DNA of 64,000 nt from Bombus terrestris (Eukaryota; Arthropoda; Insecta; Hymenoptera; Apidae). The DNA lies in contig NW_025963548.1 of assembly GCF_910591885.1 (NCBI RefSeq), forward strand, positions 4,579,501-4,643,500, written 5' to 3'. The translations under genes were made by a program, and so were the position numbers. Position 1 is the first letter of the stretch. Every line of letters starts with the position of its first letter. This document shows positions 1-12,780 of this stretch, one piece after another. Under the pieces are notes generated by a model. It did no database searches. It saw nothing but the letters and a program-made list of their open reading frames with translations, and was not told the DNA's origin.

Positions 1-413
1 TCCGCTCGCTCGTAAAAATCTAGTCCAACCTCACAACCGATCCGACACGTTAGCAAATTTGAAATAAGTCGCCTCCTTGTCGAATAACGAACGCAAGAGG
101 GATTGGTTTTAGGTTAGCCTATGGTGTTCGAGCGAGCGCTGCGAGTGAGGGACGCGTAATTGTGTGTCACAAACCAACGGTTTGGAACATAGGGACATTG
201 AAATATTCGCAGCAGCCCGAGGAACCGCAAGTCTTTATCGAATTGCATACTGACAAAAGTTTACATTTCATCAATAGTTGTACATAAATAGTAATATTTT
301 CACATAGTACAGTGCAACGTGTGGTCCGAAATCGCTGACAAAATTAGGCAATAACAGGAAATATATGCAAGGTAATATAAGGTATATGTATAGCCTGGAA
401 ATTGTAATCGTTG

Positions 414-571
414 CTCGCTCGCTCCGCTCGCTCGTAAAAATCCAGTCCAACCTCTCAACCGATCCGACACGTTAGCCAATTTGAAATAAGTCGCCGCCTT
501 ATCGAATAACGCACGCAAGAGGGCTTGGTTTTAGGTTAGGCTATAGTTTTCGAGCGAGCGCAGCGAGCGAG
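414..571. repeat. Inverted GC-rich arms within the satellite 1 unit
   Basis: Arm 414-434 (CTCGCTCGCTCC followed by GCTCGCTCG) is the reverse complement of arm 551-571 (CGAGCGAGCGC followed by AGCGAGCGAG) at 20 of 21 positions. The spacer is about 116 bp. Next to the arms, AAAA at 436-439 faces TTTT at 547-550, which would lengthen the stem past a one-base bulge. The same arrangement repeats in nearly every unit, so each unit could fold into a long-stem hairpin or cruciform. The arms are also short tandem repeats of CGAG. Confidence 0.85.
531..540 (+). repeat. Telomere-like TTAGGTTAGG within the satellite 1 unit
   Basis: Two tandem copies of TTAGG, the canonical arthropod telomere repeat, sit in the context GGTTTTAGGTTAGGCTATAG. 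The same 10-mer is present in most units. Some units have diverged versions, such as TTATGTTAGGTTATAG (for example near 1376) or TTAGGTTAGCC (near 112), which keep only one perfect TTAGG. Whether this is a true telomeric remnant or chance is open. Confidence 0.6.
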
Positions 572-2109
572 GGACGCGTAAAGGTGTGTCACAAACCAAC
601 GGCTTGGCACATAGGGACATTGAAATATTCGCACCAGCCCGAGGAGCCGGAAGTCCTTATCGAATTGCGTACTGACAAAAGTTTACAGTTTATCAATAGT
701 TTTACATAAATAGTAATATTTCAACATAGTACAGTGCAACGTGTGGTCCGATATCGCTGACAAAATTAGGCAATAACAGGAAATATATACAAGGTAATAT
801 AAGGTATACGTATAGCTTGGAAATTGTAATCGTTGCTCGCTCGCTCCGCTCGCTCGTAAAAATCCAGTCCAACCTCACAACCGATCCGACACGTTAGCAA
901 ATTTGAAATAAGTCGCCGCCTTATCGAATAACGAACGCAAGATGGATTGGTTTTAGGTTAGGCTATAGTTTTCGAGCGAGCGCAGCGAACCAGGGACGCG
1001 TAAAGGTGTGTCACAAACCAACGGTTTGGCACATAGGGACATTGAAATATTCGCACCAGCCGAGGAGCCGGAAGTCTTTATCGAATTGCGTACTGACGAA
1101 AGTTTACAGTTTATCAATAGTTTTACATAAATAGTAGTATTCCCACATAGTACAGTGCAACGTGTGGTCCGAAATCGCTGACAAAATTAGGCAATAACAG
1201 GAAATATATGCAAGGCAATATAAGGTATATGTATAGCTTGGAAATTGTAATCGTAGCTCGCTCGCTCCACTCGCTCGTAAAAATCCAGTCCAACCTCACA
1301 GCCGATCCGACACGTTAGCAAATTTGAAATAAGTGGCCTCCTTATCGAATAACGAACGCAAGAGGGCTTGGTTTTATGTTAGGTTATAGTTTTCGAGCGA
1401 GCGCAGCGAGCGAGGGACGCGTAAAGGTGTGTCACAAACCAACGGCTTGGCACATAGGGACATTGAAATACTCGCACCAGCCCGAGGAGCCGGAAGTCCT
1501 TATCGAATTGCGTACTGACGAAAGTTTACAGTTTATCAATAGTTTTACATAAATAGTAATATTTCCACATAGTACAGTGCAACGTGTGGTCCGAAGTCGC
1601 TGACAAAATTAGGCAATAACAGGAAATATATGCAAGGCAATATAAGGTATATGTATAGCTTGGAAATTGTAATCGTAGCTCGCTCGCTCCGCTCGCTCGT
1701 AAAAATCTAGTCCAACCTCACAACCGATCCGACACGTTAACAAATTTGAAATAAGTCGCCGCCTTATCGAATAACGAACGCAAGAGGGATTGGTTTTAGG
1801 TTAGGCTATAGTTTTCGAGCGAGCGCAGCGAGCGAGGGACGCGTAAAGGTGTGTCACAAACCAACGGCTTGGCACATAGGGACATTGAAATATTCGCACC
1901 AGCCCGAGGAGCCGGAAGTCCTTATCGAATTGCGTACTGACGAAAGTTTACAGTTTATCAATAGTTTTACATAAATAGTAATATTTCCACATAGTAGAGT
2001 GCAACGTGTGGTCCGAAATCGCTGACAAAATTAGGCAATAACAGGAAATATATACAAGGTAATATAAGGTATATGTATAGCTTGGAAATTGTAATCGTTG
2101 CTCGCTCGC

Positions 2110-3358
2110 TCCGCTCGCTCGTAAAAATCTAGTCCAACCTCACAACCGATCCGACACGTTAGCAAATTTGAAATAAGTCGCCTCCTTGTCGAATAACGAA
2201 CGCAAGAGGGATTGGTTTTAGGTTAGCCTATGGTGTTCGAGCGAGCGCTGCGAGTGAGGGACGCGTAATTGTGTGTCACAAACCAACGGTTTGGAACATA
2301 GGGACATTGAAATATTCGCAGCAGCCCGAGGAACCGCAAGTCTTTATCGAATTGCATACTGACAAAAGTTTACATTTCATCAATAGTTTTACATAAATAG
2401 TAATATTTTCACATAGTACAGTGCAACGTGTGGTCCGAAATCGCTGACAAAATTAGGCAATAACAGGAAATATATGCAAGGTAATATAAGGTATATGTAT
2501 AGCTTGGAAATTGTAATCGTTGCTCGCTCGCTCCGCTCGCTCGTAAAAATCCAGTCCAACCTCTCAACCGATCCGACACGTTAGCCAATTTGAAATAAGT
2601 CGCCGCCTTATCGAATAACGCACGCAAGAGGGCTTGGTTTTAGGTTAGGCTATAGTTTTCGAGCGAGCGCAGCGAGCGAGGGACGCGTAAAGGTGTGTCA
2701 CAAACCAACGGCTTGGCACATAGGGACATTGAAATATTCGCACCAGCCCGAGGAGCCGGAAGTCCTTATCGAATTGCGTACTGACAAAAGTTTACAGTTT
2801 ATCAATAGTTTTACATAAATAGTAATATTTCCACATAGTACAGTGCAACATGAGGTCCGATATCGCTCACAAAATTAGGTAATCCCCGGAAATATATGCA
2901 AGGTAATATAAGGTTTACGTATAGCTTGGAAATTGTAATCGTTGCTCGCTCGCTCCGCTCGCTCGTAAAAATCCAGTCCAACCTCACAACCGATCCGACA
3001 CGTTAGCAAATTTGAAATAAGTCGCCGCCTTATCGAATAACGAACGCAAGATGGATTGGTTTTAGGTTAGGCTATAGTTTTCGAGCGTGCGAGGGACGCG
3101 TAAAGGTGTGTCACAAACCAACGGTTTGGCACATAGGGACATTGAAATATTCGCACCAGCCGAGGAGCCGGAAGTCTTTATCGAATTGCGTACTGACGAA
3201 AGTTTACAGTTTATCAATAGTTTTACATAAATAGTAATATTCCCACATAGTACAGTGCAACGTGTGGTCCGAAATCGCTGACAAAATTAGGCAATAACAG
3301 GAAATATATGCAAGGCAATATAAGGTATATGTATAGCTTGGAAATTGTAATCGTAGCT
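2110..3358. repeat. Satellite 1 higher-order block, copy 2
   Basis: Counterpart of the block at 1-1255. Copy 2 has a private deletion in the CGAG arm near 3088 and a few substitutions near 2850-2890. The same leading variant unit also occurs near 5052, 12213, 15173 and 16430. Confidence 0.7.
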
Positions 3359-4791
3359 CGCTCGCTCCACTCGCTCGTAAAAATCCAGTCCAACCTCACA
3401 ACCGATCCGACACGTTAGCAAATTTGAAATAAGTCGCCGCCTTATCGAATAACGAACGCAAGATGGATTGGTTTTAGGTTAGGCTATAGTTCTCGAGCGA
3501 GCGCAGCGAGCGAGGGACGCGTAAAGGTGTGTCACAAACCAACGGTTTGGCACATAGGGACATTGAAATATTCGCACCAGCCCGAGGAGCCGGAAGTCGT
3601 TATCGAATTGCGTACTGACGAAAGTTTACAGTTTATCAACAGTTTTAGATAAATAGTAATATTTCCACATAGCAGAGTGCAACGTGTGGTCCGAAATCGC
3701 TGACTAAATTAGGCAAAAGCCGGAAATATATGCAAGGCAATATAAGGTATATGTATAGCGTGGAAATTGTAATCGTAGCTCGCTCGCTCCGCTCGCTCGT
3801 ATAAATCTAGTCCAACCTCACAGCCGATCCGACACGTTAGCAAATTTGAAATAAGTGGCCTCCTTATCGAATAACGAACGCAAGAGGGCTTGGTTTTATG
3901 TTAGGTTATAGTTTTCGAGCGAGCGCAGCGAGCGAGGGACGCGTAAAGGTGTGTCACAAACCAACGGCTTGGCACATAGGGACATTGAAATACTCGCACC
4001 AGCCCGAGGAGCCGGAAGTCCTTATCGAATTGCGTACTGACGAAAGTTTACAGTTTATCAATAGTTTTACATAAATAGTAATATTTCCACATAGTACAGT
4101 GCAACGTGTGGTCCGAAGTCGCTGACAAAATTAGGCAATAACAGGAAATATATGCAAGGCAATATAAGGTATATGTATAGCTTGGAAATTGTAATCGTAG
4201 CTCGCTCGCTCCGCTCGCTCGTAAAAATCTAGTCCAACCTCACAACCGATCCGACACGTTAACAAATTTGAAATAAGTCGCCGCCTTATCGAATAACGAA
4301 CGCAAGAGGGATTGGTTTTAGGTTAGGCTATAGTTTTCGAGCGAGCGCAGCGAGCGAGGGACGCGTAAAGGTGTGTCACAAACCAACGGCTTGGCACATA
4401 GGGACATTGAAATATTCGCACTAGCCCGAGGAGCCGGAAGTCTTTATCGAATTGCGTACTGACGAAAGTTTACAGTTTATCAATAGTTTTACACAAATAG
4501 TAATATTTCCACATAGTACAGTGCAACGTGTGGTGCGATATCGCTGACTAAATTACGCAAACACCGGAAATATATGCAAGGCAATATAAGGTATATGTAT
4601 AGCGTGGAAATTGTAATCGTAGCTCGCTCGCTCCGCTCGCTCGTATAAATCTAGTCCAACCTCACAACCGATCCGACACGTTAGCAAATTTGAAATAAGT
4701 CGCCTCCTTGTCGAATAACGAACGCAAGAGGGATTGGTTTTAGGTTAGGCTATAGTTTTCGAGCGAGCGCAGCGAGCGAGGGTCGCGTAAA

Positions 4792-4815
4792 GGTTTGTCA
4801 CAAACCAACGGTTTG
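4792..4815. repeat. Nested inverted repeat in a satellite 1 variant
   Basis: Three mutually complementary short arms lie in a row: GGTTTGT (4792-4798), one C, ACAAACC (4800-4806), AAC, then GGTTTG (4810-4815). The middle arm can pair with either flank. Other units carry GGTGTGT in the first arm or GGCTTGG in the last, which weakens one of the alternative pairings. Confidence 0.7.
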
Positions 4816-7129
4816 GCACATAGGGACATTGAAATATTCGCACCAGCCCGAGGAGCCGGAAGTCCTTATCGAATTGCGTACTGACGAAAGTTTACAGTTT
4901 ATCAATAGTTTTACATAAATAGTAATATTTCCACATAGTAGAGTGCAACGTGTGGTCCGAAATCGCTGACAAAATTAGGCAATAACAGGAAATATATACA
5001 AGGTAATATAAGGTATATGTATAGCTTGGAAATTGTAATCGTTGCTCGCTCGCTCCGCTCGCTCGTAAAAATCTAGTCCAACCTCACAACCGATCCGACA
5101 CGTTAGCAAATTTGAAATAAGTCGCCTCCTTGTCGAATAACGAACGCAAGAGGGATTGGTTTTAGGTTAGCCTATGGTGTTCGAGCGAGCGCTGCGAGTG
5201 AGGGACGCGTAATTGTGTGTCACAAACCAACGGTTTGGAACATAGGGACATTGAAATATTCGCAGCAGCCCGAGGAACCGCAAGTCTTTATCGAATTGCA
5301 TACTGACAAAACTTTACATTTCATCAATATTTGTACATAAATAGTAATATTTTCACATAGTACAGTGCAACGTGTGGTCCGAAATCGCTGACAAAATTAG
5401 GCAATAACAGGAAATATATGCAAGGTAATATAAGGTATATGTATAGCTTGGAAATTGTAATCGTTGCTCGCTCGCTCCGCTCGCTCGTAAAAATCCAGTC
5501 CAACCTCTCAACCGATCCGACACGTTAGCCAATTTGAAATAAGTCGCCTCCTTATCGAATAACGCACGCAAGAGGGCTTGGTTTTAGGTTAGGCTATAGT
5601 TTTCGAGCGAGCGCAGCGAGCGAGGGACGCGTAAAGGTGTGTCACAAACCAACGGCTTGGCACATAGGGACATTGAAATATTCGCACCAGCCCGAGGAGC
5701 CGGAAGTCCTTATCGAATTGCGTACTGACAAAAGTTTACAGTTTATCAATAGTTTTACATAAATAGTAATATTTCAACATAGTACAGTGCAACGTGTGGT
5801 CCGATATCGCTGACAAAATTAGGCAAAAACAGGAAATATATGCAAGGCAATATAAGGTATATGTATAGCTTGGAAATTGTAATCGTTGCTCGCTCGCTCC
5901 GCTCGCTCGTAAAAATCCAGTCCAACCTCACAACCGATCCGACACGTTAGCAAATTTGAAATAAGTGGTCTCCTTATCGAATAACGAACGCAAGAGGGCT
6001 TGGTTTTATGTTAGGTTATAGTTTTCGAGCGAGCGCAGCGAGCGAGGGACGCGTAAAGGTGTGTCACAAACCAACGGCTTGGCACATAGGGACATTGAAA
6101 TACTCGCACCAGCCCGAGGAGCCGGAAGTCCTTATCGAATTGCGTACTGACGAAAGTTTACAGTTTATCAATAGTTTTACATAAATAGTAATATTTCCAC
6201 ATAGTACAGTGCAACGTGTGGTCCGAAATCGCTGACAAAATTAGGCAATAACAGGAAATATATGCAAGGCAATATAAGGTATATGTATAGCTTGGAAATT
6301 GTAATCGTAGCTCTCTCGCTCCGCTCGCTCGTAAAAATCCAGTCCAACCTCACAACCGATCCGACACGTTAGCAAATTTGAAATAAGTCGTCTCCTTATC
6401 GAATAACGAACGCAAGAGGGCTTGGTCTTAGGTTAGGCTATAGTTTTCGAGCGAGCGCAGCGAGCGAGGGACGCGTAAAGGTGTGTCACAAACCAACGGC
6501 TTGGCACATAGGGACATTGAAATATTCGCACCAGCCCGAGGAGCCGGAAGTCCTTATCGAATTGCGTACTGACGAAAGTTTACATTTCATCAATAGTTGT
6601 ACATAAATAGTAATATTTTCACATAGTACAGTGCAACGTGTGGTCCGAAATCGCTGACAAAATTTGGCAATAACAGGAAATATATGCAAGGTAATATAAG
6701 GTATATGTATAGCTTGGAAATTGTAATCGTTGCTCGCTCGCTCCGCTCGCTCGTAAAAATCCAGTCCAACCTCTCAACCGATCCGACACGTTAGCTAATT
6801 TGAAATAAGTCGCCGCCTTATCGAATAACGCACGCAAGAGGGCTTGGTTTTAGGTTAGGCTATAGTTTTCGAGCGAGCGAGGGACGCGTAAAGGTGTGTC
6901 ACAAACCAACGGCTTGGCACATAGGGACATTGAAATATTCGCACCAGCCCGAGGAGCCGGAAGTCCTTATCGAATTGCGTACTGACAAAAGTTTACAGTT
7001 TATCAATAGTTTTACATAAATAGTAATATTTCAACATAGTACAGTGCAACGTGTGGTCCGATATCGCTGACAAAATTAGGCAAAAACAGGAAATATATGC
7101 AAGGCAATATAAGGTATATGTATAGCTTG

Positions 7130-8290
7130 GAAATTGTAATCGTTGCTCGCTCGCTCCGCTCGCTCGTAAAAATCTAGTCCAACCTCACAACCGATCCGAC
7201 ACGTTAACAAATTTGAAATAAGTCGCCGCCTTATCGAATAACGAAGGCAAGAGGGCTTGGTTTTATGTTAGGTTATAGTTTTCGAGCGAGCGCAGCGAGC
7301 GAGGGACGCGTAAAGGTGTGTCACAAACCAACGGCTTGGCACATAGGGACATTGAAATATTCGCACCAGCCCGAGGAGCCGGAAGTCTTTATCGAATTGC
7401 GTACTGACGAAAGTTTACAGTTTATCAATAGTTTTACACAAATAGTAATATTTCCACATAGTACAGTGCAACGTGTGGTCCGATATCGCTGACTAAATTA
7501 GGCAAAAACCGGAAATATATGCAAGGCAATATAAGGTATATGTATAGCGTGGAAATTGTAATCGTAGCTCGCTCGCTCCGCTCGCTCGTATAAATCTAGT
7601 CCAACCTCACAACCGATCCGACACGTTAGCAAATTTGAAATAAGTCGCCTCCTTGTCGAATAACGAACGCAAGAGGGATTGGTTTTAGGTTAGGCTATAG
7701 TTTTCGAGCGAGCGCAGCGAGCGTGGGTCGCGTAAAGGTTTGTCACAAACCAACGGTTTGGCACATAGGGACATTGAAATATTCGCACCAGCCCGAGGAG
7801 CCGGAAGTCCTTATCGAATTGCGTACTGACGAAAGTTTACAGTTTATCAATAGTTTTACATAAATAGTAATATTTCCACATAGTAGAGTGCAACGTGTGG
7901 TCCGAAATCGCTGACAAAATTAGGCAATAACAGGAAATATATGCAAGGTAATATAAGGTATATGTATAGCTTGGAAATTGTAATCGTTGCTCGCTCGCTC
8001 CGCTCGCTCGTAAAAATCCAGTCCAACCTCACAACCGATCCGACACGTTAGCCAATTTGAAATAAGTCGTCTCCTTATTGAATAACGAACGCAAGAGGGC
8101 TTGGTCTTAGGTTAGGCTATAGTTTTCGAGCGAGCGCAGCGAGCGAGGGACGCGTAAAGGTGTGTCACAAACCAACGGCTTGGCACATAGGGACATTGAA
8201 ATACTCGCACCAGCCCGAGGAGCCGGAAGTCCTTATCGAATTGCGTACTGACGAAAGTTTACAGTTTACCAATAGTTTTACATAAATAGT
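7130..8290. repeat. Satellite 1 higher-order block paired with 13026-14186
   Basis: Diagnostic variants recur at a constant offset of 5896 bp, fourteen units: the segment at 7265-7492 is identical in translation to 13161-13388, and the GGTCTTAGG variant near 8104 matches that near 14000. Edges are approximate because they were judged by eye. Confidence 0.65.
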
Positions 8291-11200
8291 AATATTCCCA
8301 CATAGTACAGTGCAACGTGTGGTCCGATATCGCTGACTAAATTAGGCAAAAACCGGAAATATATGCAAGGCAATATAAGGTATATGTATAGCTTGGAAAT
8401 TGTAATCGTAGCTCGCTCGCTCCGCTCGCTCGTAAAAATCCAGTCCAACCTCACAACCGATCCGACACGTTAGCAAATTTGAAATAAGTCGCCGCCTTAT
8501 CGAATAACGAACGCAAGATGGATTGGTTTTAGGTTAGGCTATAGTCTTCGAGCGAGCGCAGCGAGCGAGGGACGCGTAAAGGTGTGTCACAAACCAACGG
8601 TTTGGCACATAGGGACATTGAAATATTCGCACCAGCCCGAGGAACCGGAAGTCGTTATCGAATTGCGTACTGACGAAAGTTTACAGTTTATCAATAGTTT
8701 TACATAAATAGTAATATTTCCACATAGCAGAGTGCAACGTGTGGTCCGAAATCGCTGACTAAATTAGGCAAAAACCGGAAATATATGCAAGGCAATATAA
8801 GGTATATGTATAGCGTGGAAATTGTAATCGTAGCTCGCTCGCTCCGCTCGCTCGTATAAATCTAGTCCAACCTCACAACCGATCCGACACGTTAGCAAAT
8901 TTGAAATAAGTCGCCTCCTTGTCGAATAACGAACGCAAGAGGGATTGGTTTTAGGTTAGGCTATAGTTTTCGAGCGAGCGCAGCGAGCGTGGGTCGCGTA
9001 AAGGTTTGTCACAAACCAACGGTTTGGCACATAGGGACATTGAAATATTCGCACCAGCCCGAGGAGCCGGAAGTCCTTATCGAATTGCGTACTGACGAAA
9101 GTTTACAGTTTATCAATAGTTTTACATAAATAGTAATATTTCCACATAGTAGAGTGCAACGTGTGGTCCGAAATCGCTGACAAAATTAGGCAATAACAGG
9201 AAATATATACAAGGTAATATAAGGTATATGTATAGCTTGGAAATTGTAATCGTTGCTCGCTCGCTCCGCTCGCTCGTAAAAATCCAGTCCAACCTCTCAA
9301 CCGATCCGACACGTTAGCTAATTTGAAATAAGTCGCCGCCTTATCGAATAACGCACGCAAGAGGGCTTGGTTTTAGGTTAGGCTATAGTTTTCGAGCGAG
9401 CGAGGGACGCGTAAAGGTGTGTCACAAACCAACGGCTTGGCACATAGGGACATTGAAATATTCGCACCAGCCCGAGGAGCCGGAAGTCCTTATCGAATTG
9501 CGTACTGACAAAAGTTTACAGTTTATCAATAGTTTTACATAAATAGTAATATTTCAACATTGTACAGTGCAACGTGTGGTCCGATATCGCTGACAAAATT
9601 AGGCAAAAACAGGAAATATATGCAAGGCAATATAAGGTATATGTATAGCTTGGAAATTGTAATCGTTGCTCGCTCGCTCCGCTCGCTCGTAAAAATCCAG
9701 TCCAACCTCACAACCGATCCGACACGTTAGCAAATTATAAATAAGTCGCCTCCTTATCGAAATACGGTCGCAAGAGGGCTTGGTTTTAGGTTAGGCTATA
9801 GTTTTCGAGCGAACGCAGCGAGCGAGGGACGCGTAAAGGTGTGTCACAAACCAACGGTTTGGCGCATAGGGACATTGAAATATTCGCACCAGCCGAGGAG
9901 CCGGAAGTCTTTATCGAATTGCGTACTGACGAAAGTTTACAGTTTATCAATAGTTTTACATAAATAGTAATATTTCCACATAGTACAGTGCAACGTGTGG
10001 TCCGATATCGCTGACTAAATTAGGCAAAAACCGGAAATATATGCAAGGCAATATAAGGTATATGTATAGCTTGGAAATTGTAATCGTAGCTCGCTCGCTC
10101 CGCTCGATCGTAAAAATCCAGTCCAACCTCACAACCGATCCGACACGTTAGCAAATTTGAAATAAGTCGCCGCCTTATCGAATAACGAACGCAAGATGGA
10201 TTGGTTTTAGGTTAGGCTATAGTTCTCGAGCGAGCGCAGCGAGCGAGGGATGCGTAAAGGTGTGTCACAAACCAACGGTTTGGCACATAGGGACATTGAA
10301 ATATTCGCACCAGCCGAGGAGCCGGAAGTCTTTATCGAATTGCGTACTGACGAAAGTTTACAGTTTACCAATAGTTTTACATAAATAGTAATATTCCCAC
10401 ATAGTACAGTGCAACGTGTGGTCCGATATCGCTGACTAAATTAGGCAAAAACCGGAAATATATGCAAGGCAATATAAGGTATATGTATAGCGTGGAAATT
10501 GTAATCGTAGCTCGCTCGCTCCGCTCGCTCGTAAAAATCCAGTCCAACCTCACAACCGATCCGACACGTTAGCAAATTTGAAATAAGTCGCCGCCTTATC
10601 GAATAACGAACGCAAGATGGATTGGTTTTAGGTTAGGCTATAGTCTTCGAGCGAGCGCAGCGAGCGAGGGACTCGTAAAGGTGTGTCACAAACCAACGGT
10701 TTGGCACATAGGGACATTGAAATATTCGCACCAGCCCGAGGAACCGGAAGTCGTTATCGAATTGCGTACTGACGAAAGTTTACAGTTTATCAATAGTTTT
10801 ACATAAATAGTAATATTTCCACATAGCAGAGTGCAACGTGTGGTCCGAAATCGCTGACTAAATTAGGCAAAAACCGGAAATATATGCAAGGCAATATAAG
10901 GTATATGTATAGCGTGGAAATTGTAATCGTAGCTCGCTCGCTCCGCTCGCTCGTATAAATCTAGTCCAACCTCACAGCCGATCCGACACGTTAGCAAATT
11001 TGAAATAAGTGGCCTCCTTATCGATTAACGAACGCAAGAGGGCTTGGTTTTATGTTAGGTTATAGTTTTCGAGCGAGCGCAGCGAGCGAGGGACGCGTAA
11101 AGGTGTGTCACAAACCAACGGCTTGGCACATAGGGACATTGAAATACTCGCACCAGCCCGAGGAGCCGGAAGTCCTTATCGAATTGCGTACTGACGAAAG

Positions 11201-11339
11201 TTTACAGTTTATCAATAGTTTTACATAAATAGTAATATTTCCACATAGTACAGTGCAACGTGTGGTCCGAAATCGCTGACAAAATTAGGCAATAACAGGA
11301 AATATATGCAAGGCAATATAAGGTATATGTATAGCTTGG

Positions 11340-12780
11340 AAATTGTAATCGTAGCTCGCTCGCTCCGCTCGCTCGTAAAAATCCAGTCCAACCTCACAAC
11401 CGATCCGACACGTTAGCAAATTTGAAATAAGTCGCCTCCTTATCGAATAACGAACGCAAGATGGATTGGTTTTAGGTTAGGCTATAGTTTTCGAGCGAGC
11501 GCAGCGAGCGAGGGACGCGTAAAGGTGTGTCACAAACCAACGGCTTGGCACATAGGGACATAGAAATATTCGCACCAGCCGAGGAGCCGGTAGTCTTTAT
11601 CGAATTGCGTACTGACGAAAGTTTACAGTTTATCAATAGTTTTACATGAATAGTAATATTCCCACATAATACAGTGCAACGTGTGGTCCGATATCGCTGG
11701 CTAAATTAGGCAAACACCGGAAATATATGCAAGGCAATATAAGGTATATGTATAGCGTGGAAATTGTAATCGTAGCTCGCTCGCTCCGCTCGCTCGTATA
11801 AATCTAGTCCAACCTCACAACCGATCCGACACGTTAGCAAATTTGAAATAAGTCGCCTCCTTGTCGAATAACGAACGCAAGAGGGATTGGTTTTAGGTTA
11901 GGCTATAGTTTTCGAGCGAGCGCAGCGAGCGTGGGTCGCGTAAAGGTTTGTCACAAACCAACGGTTTGGCACATAGGGACATTGAAATATTCGCACCAGC
12001 CCCAGGAGCCGGAAGTCCTTATCGAATTGCGTACTGACGAAAGTTTACAGTTTATCAATAGTTTTACATAAATAGTAATATTTCCACATAGTAGAGTGCA
12101 ACGTGTGGTCCGAAATCGCTGACAAAATTAGGCAATAACAGGAAATATATACAAGGTAATATAAGGTATATGTATAGCTTGGAAATTGTAATCGTTGCTC
12201 GCTCGCTCCGCTCGCTCGTAAAAATCTAGTCCAACCTCACAACCGATCCGACACGTTAGCAAATTTGAAATAAGTCGCCTCCTTGTCGAATAACGAACGC
12301 AAGAGGGATTGGTTTTAGGTTAGCCTATGGTGTTCGAGCGAGCGCTGCGAGTGAGGGACGCGTAATTGTGTGTCACAAACCAACGGTTTGGAACATAGGG
12401 ACATTGAAATATTCGCAGCAGCCCGAGGAACCGCAAGTCTTTATCGAATTGCATACTGACAAAAGTTTACATTTCATCAATAGTTGTACATAAATAGTAA
12501 TATTTTCACATAGTACAGTGCAACGTGTGGTCCGAAATCGCTGACAAAATTAGGCAATAACAGGAAATATATGCAAGGCAATATAAGGTATATGTATAGC
12601 TTGGAAATTGTAATCGTAGCTCGCTCGCTCCGCTCGCTCGTAAAAATCCAGTCCAACCTCACAACCGATCCGACACGTTAGCAAATTTGAAATAAGTCGC
12701 CTCCTTATCGAATAACGAACGCAAGATGGATTGGTTTTAGGTTAGGCTATAGTTTTCGAGCGAGCGCAGCGAGCGAGGGA
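11340..12780. repeat. Satellite 1 higher-order block paired with 14293-15733
   Basis: Offset 2953 bp, seven units. Both copies carry the otherwise rare variants GACATAGAAATATTCG and GAGCCGGTAGTC (near 11558 and 14511), followed by the TTAGCCTATGGTG variant unit (near 12320 and 15273). This looks like a recent seven-unit tandem duplication. Confidence 0.7.

Larger units (their letters stand above)
414..834. repeat. Representative unit of satellite 1
   Basis: One full unit, given as a reference for the array. It starts at the CTCG-rich arm (414-434), carries the telomere-like TTAGGTTAGG at 531-540, the CGAG-rich arm at 551-571, the conserved GGGACGCG box just after it, and an AT-rich second half. 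The next unit starts with the same arm near 835. The unit phase is arbitrary because the array is continuous. Confidence 0.85.
1..1255. repeat. Satellite 1 higher-order block, copy 1
   Basis: The variant pattern of these three units recurs at about 2110-3358. Both blocks start with a unit bearing the rare TTAGCCTATGGTG variant (near 112 and 2221) and pass through the same variant with a CCGCCTTATCG segment. The offset is about 2109 bp, or five units. Beyond this block the match resumes with one extra unit: the GTGGCCTCC unit near 1335 corresponds to that near 3855. Confidence 0.7.
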
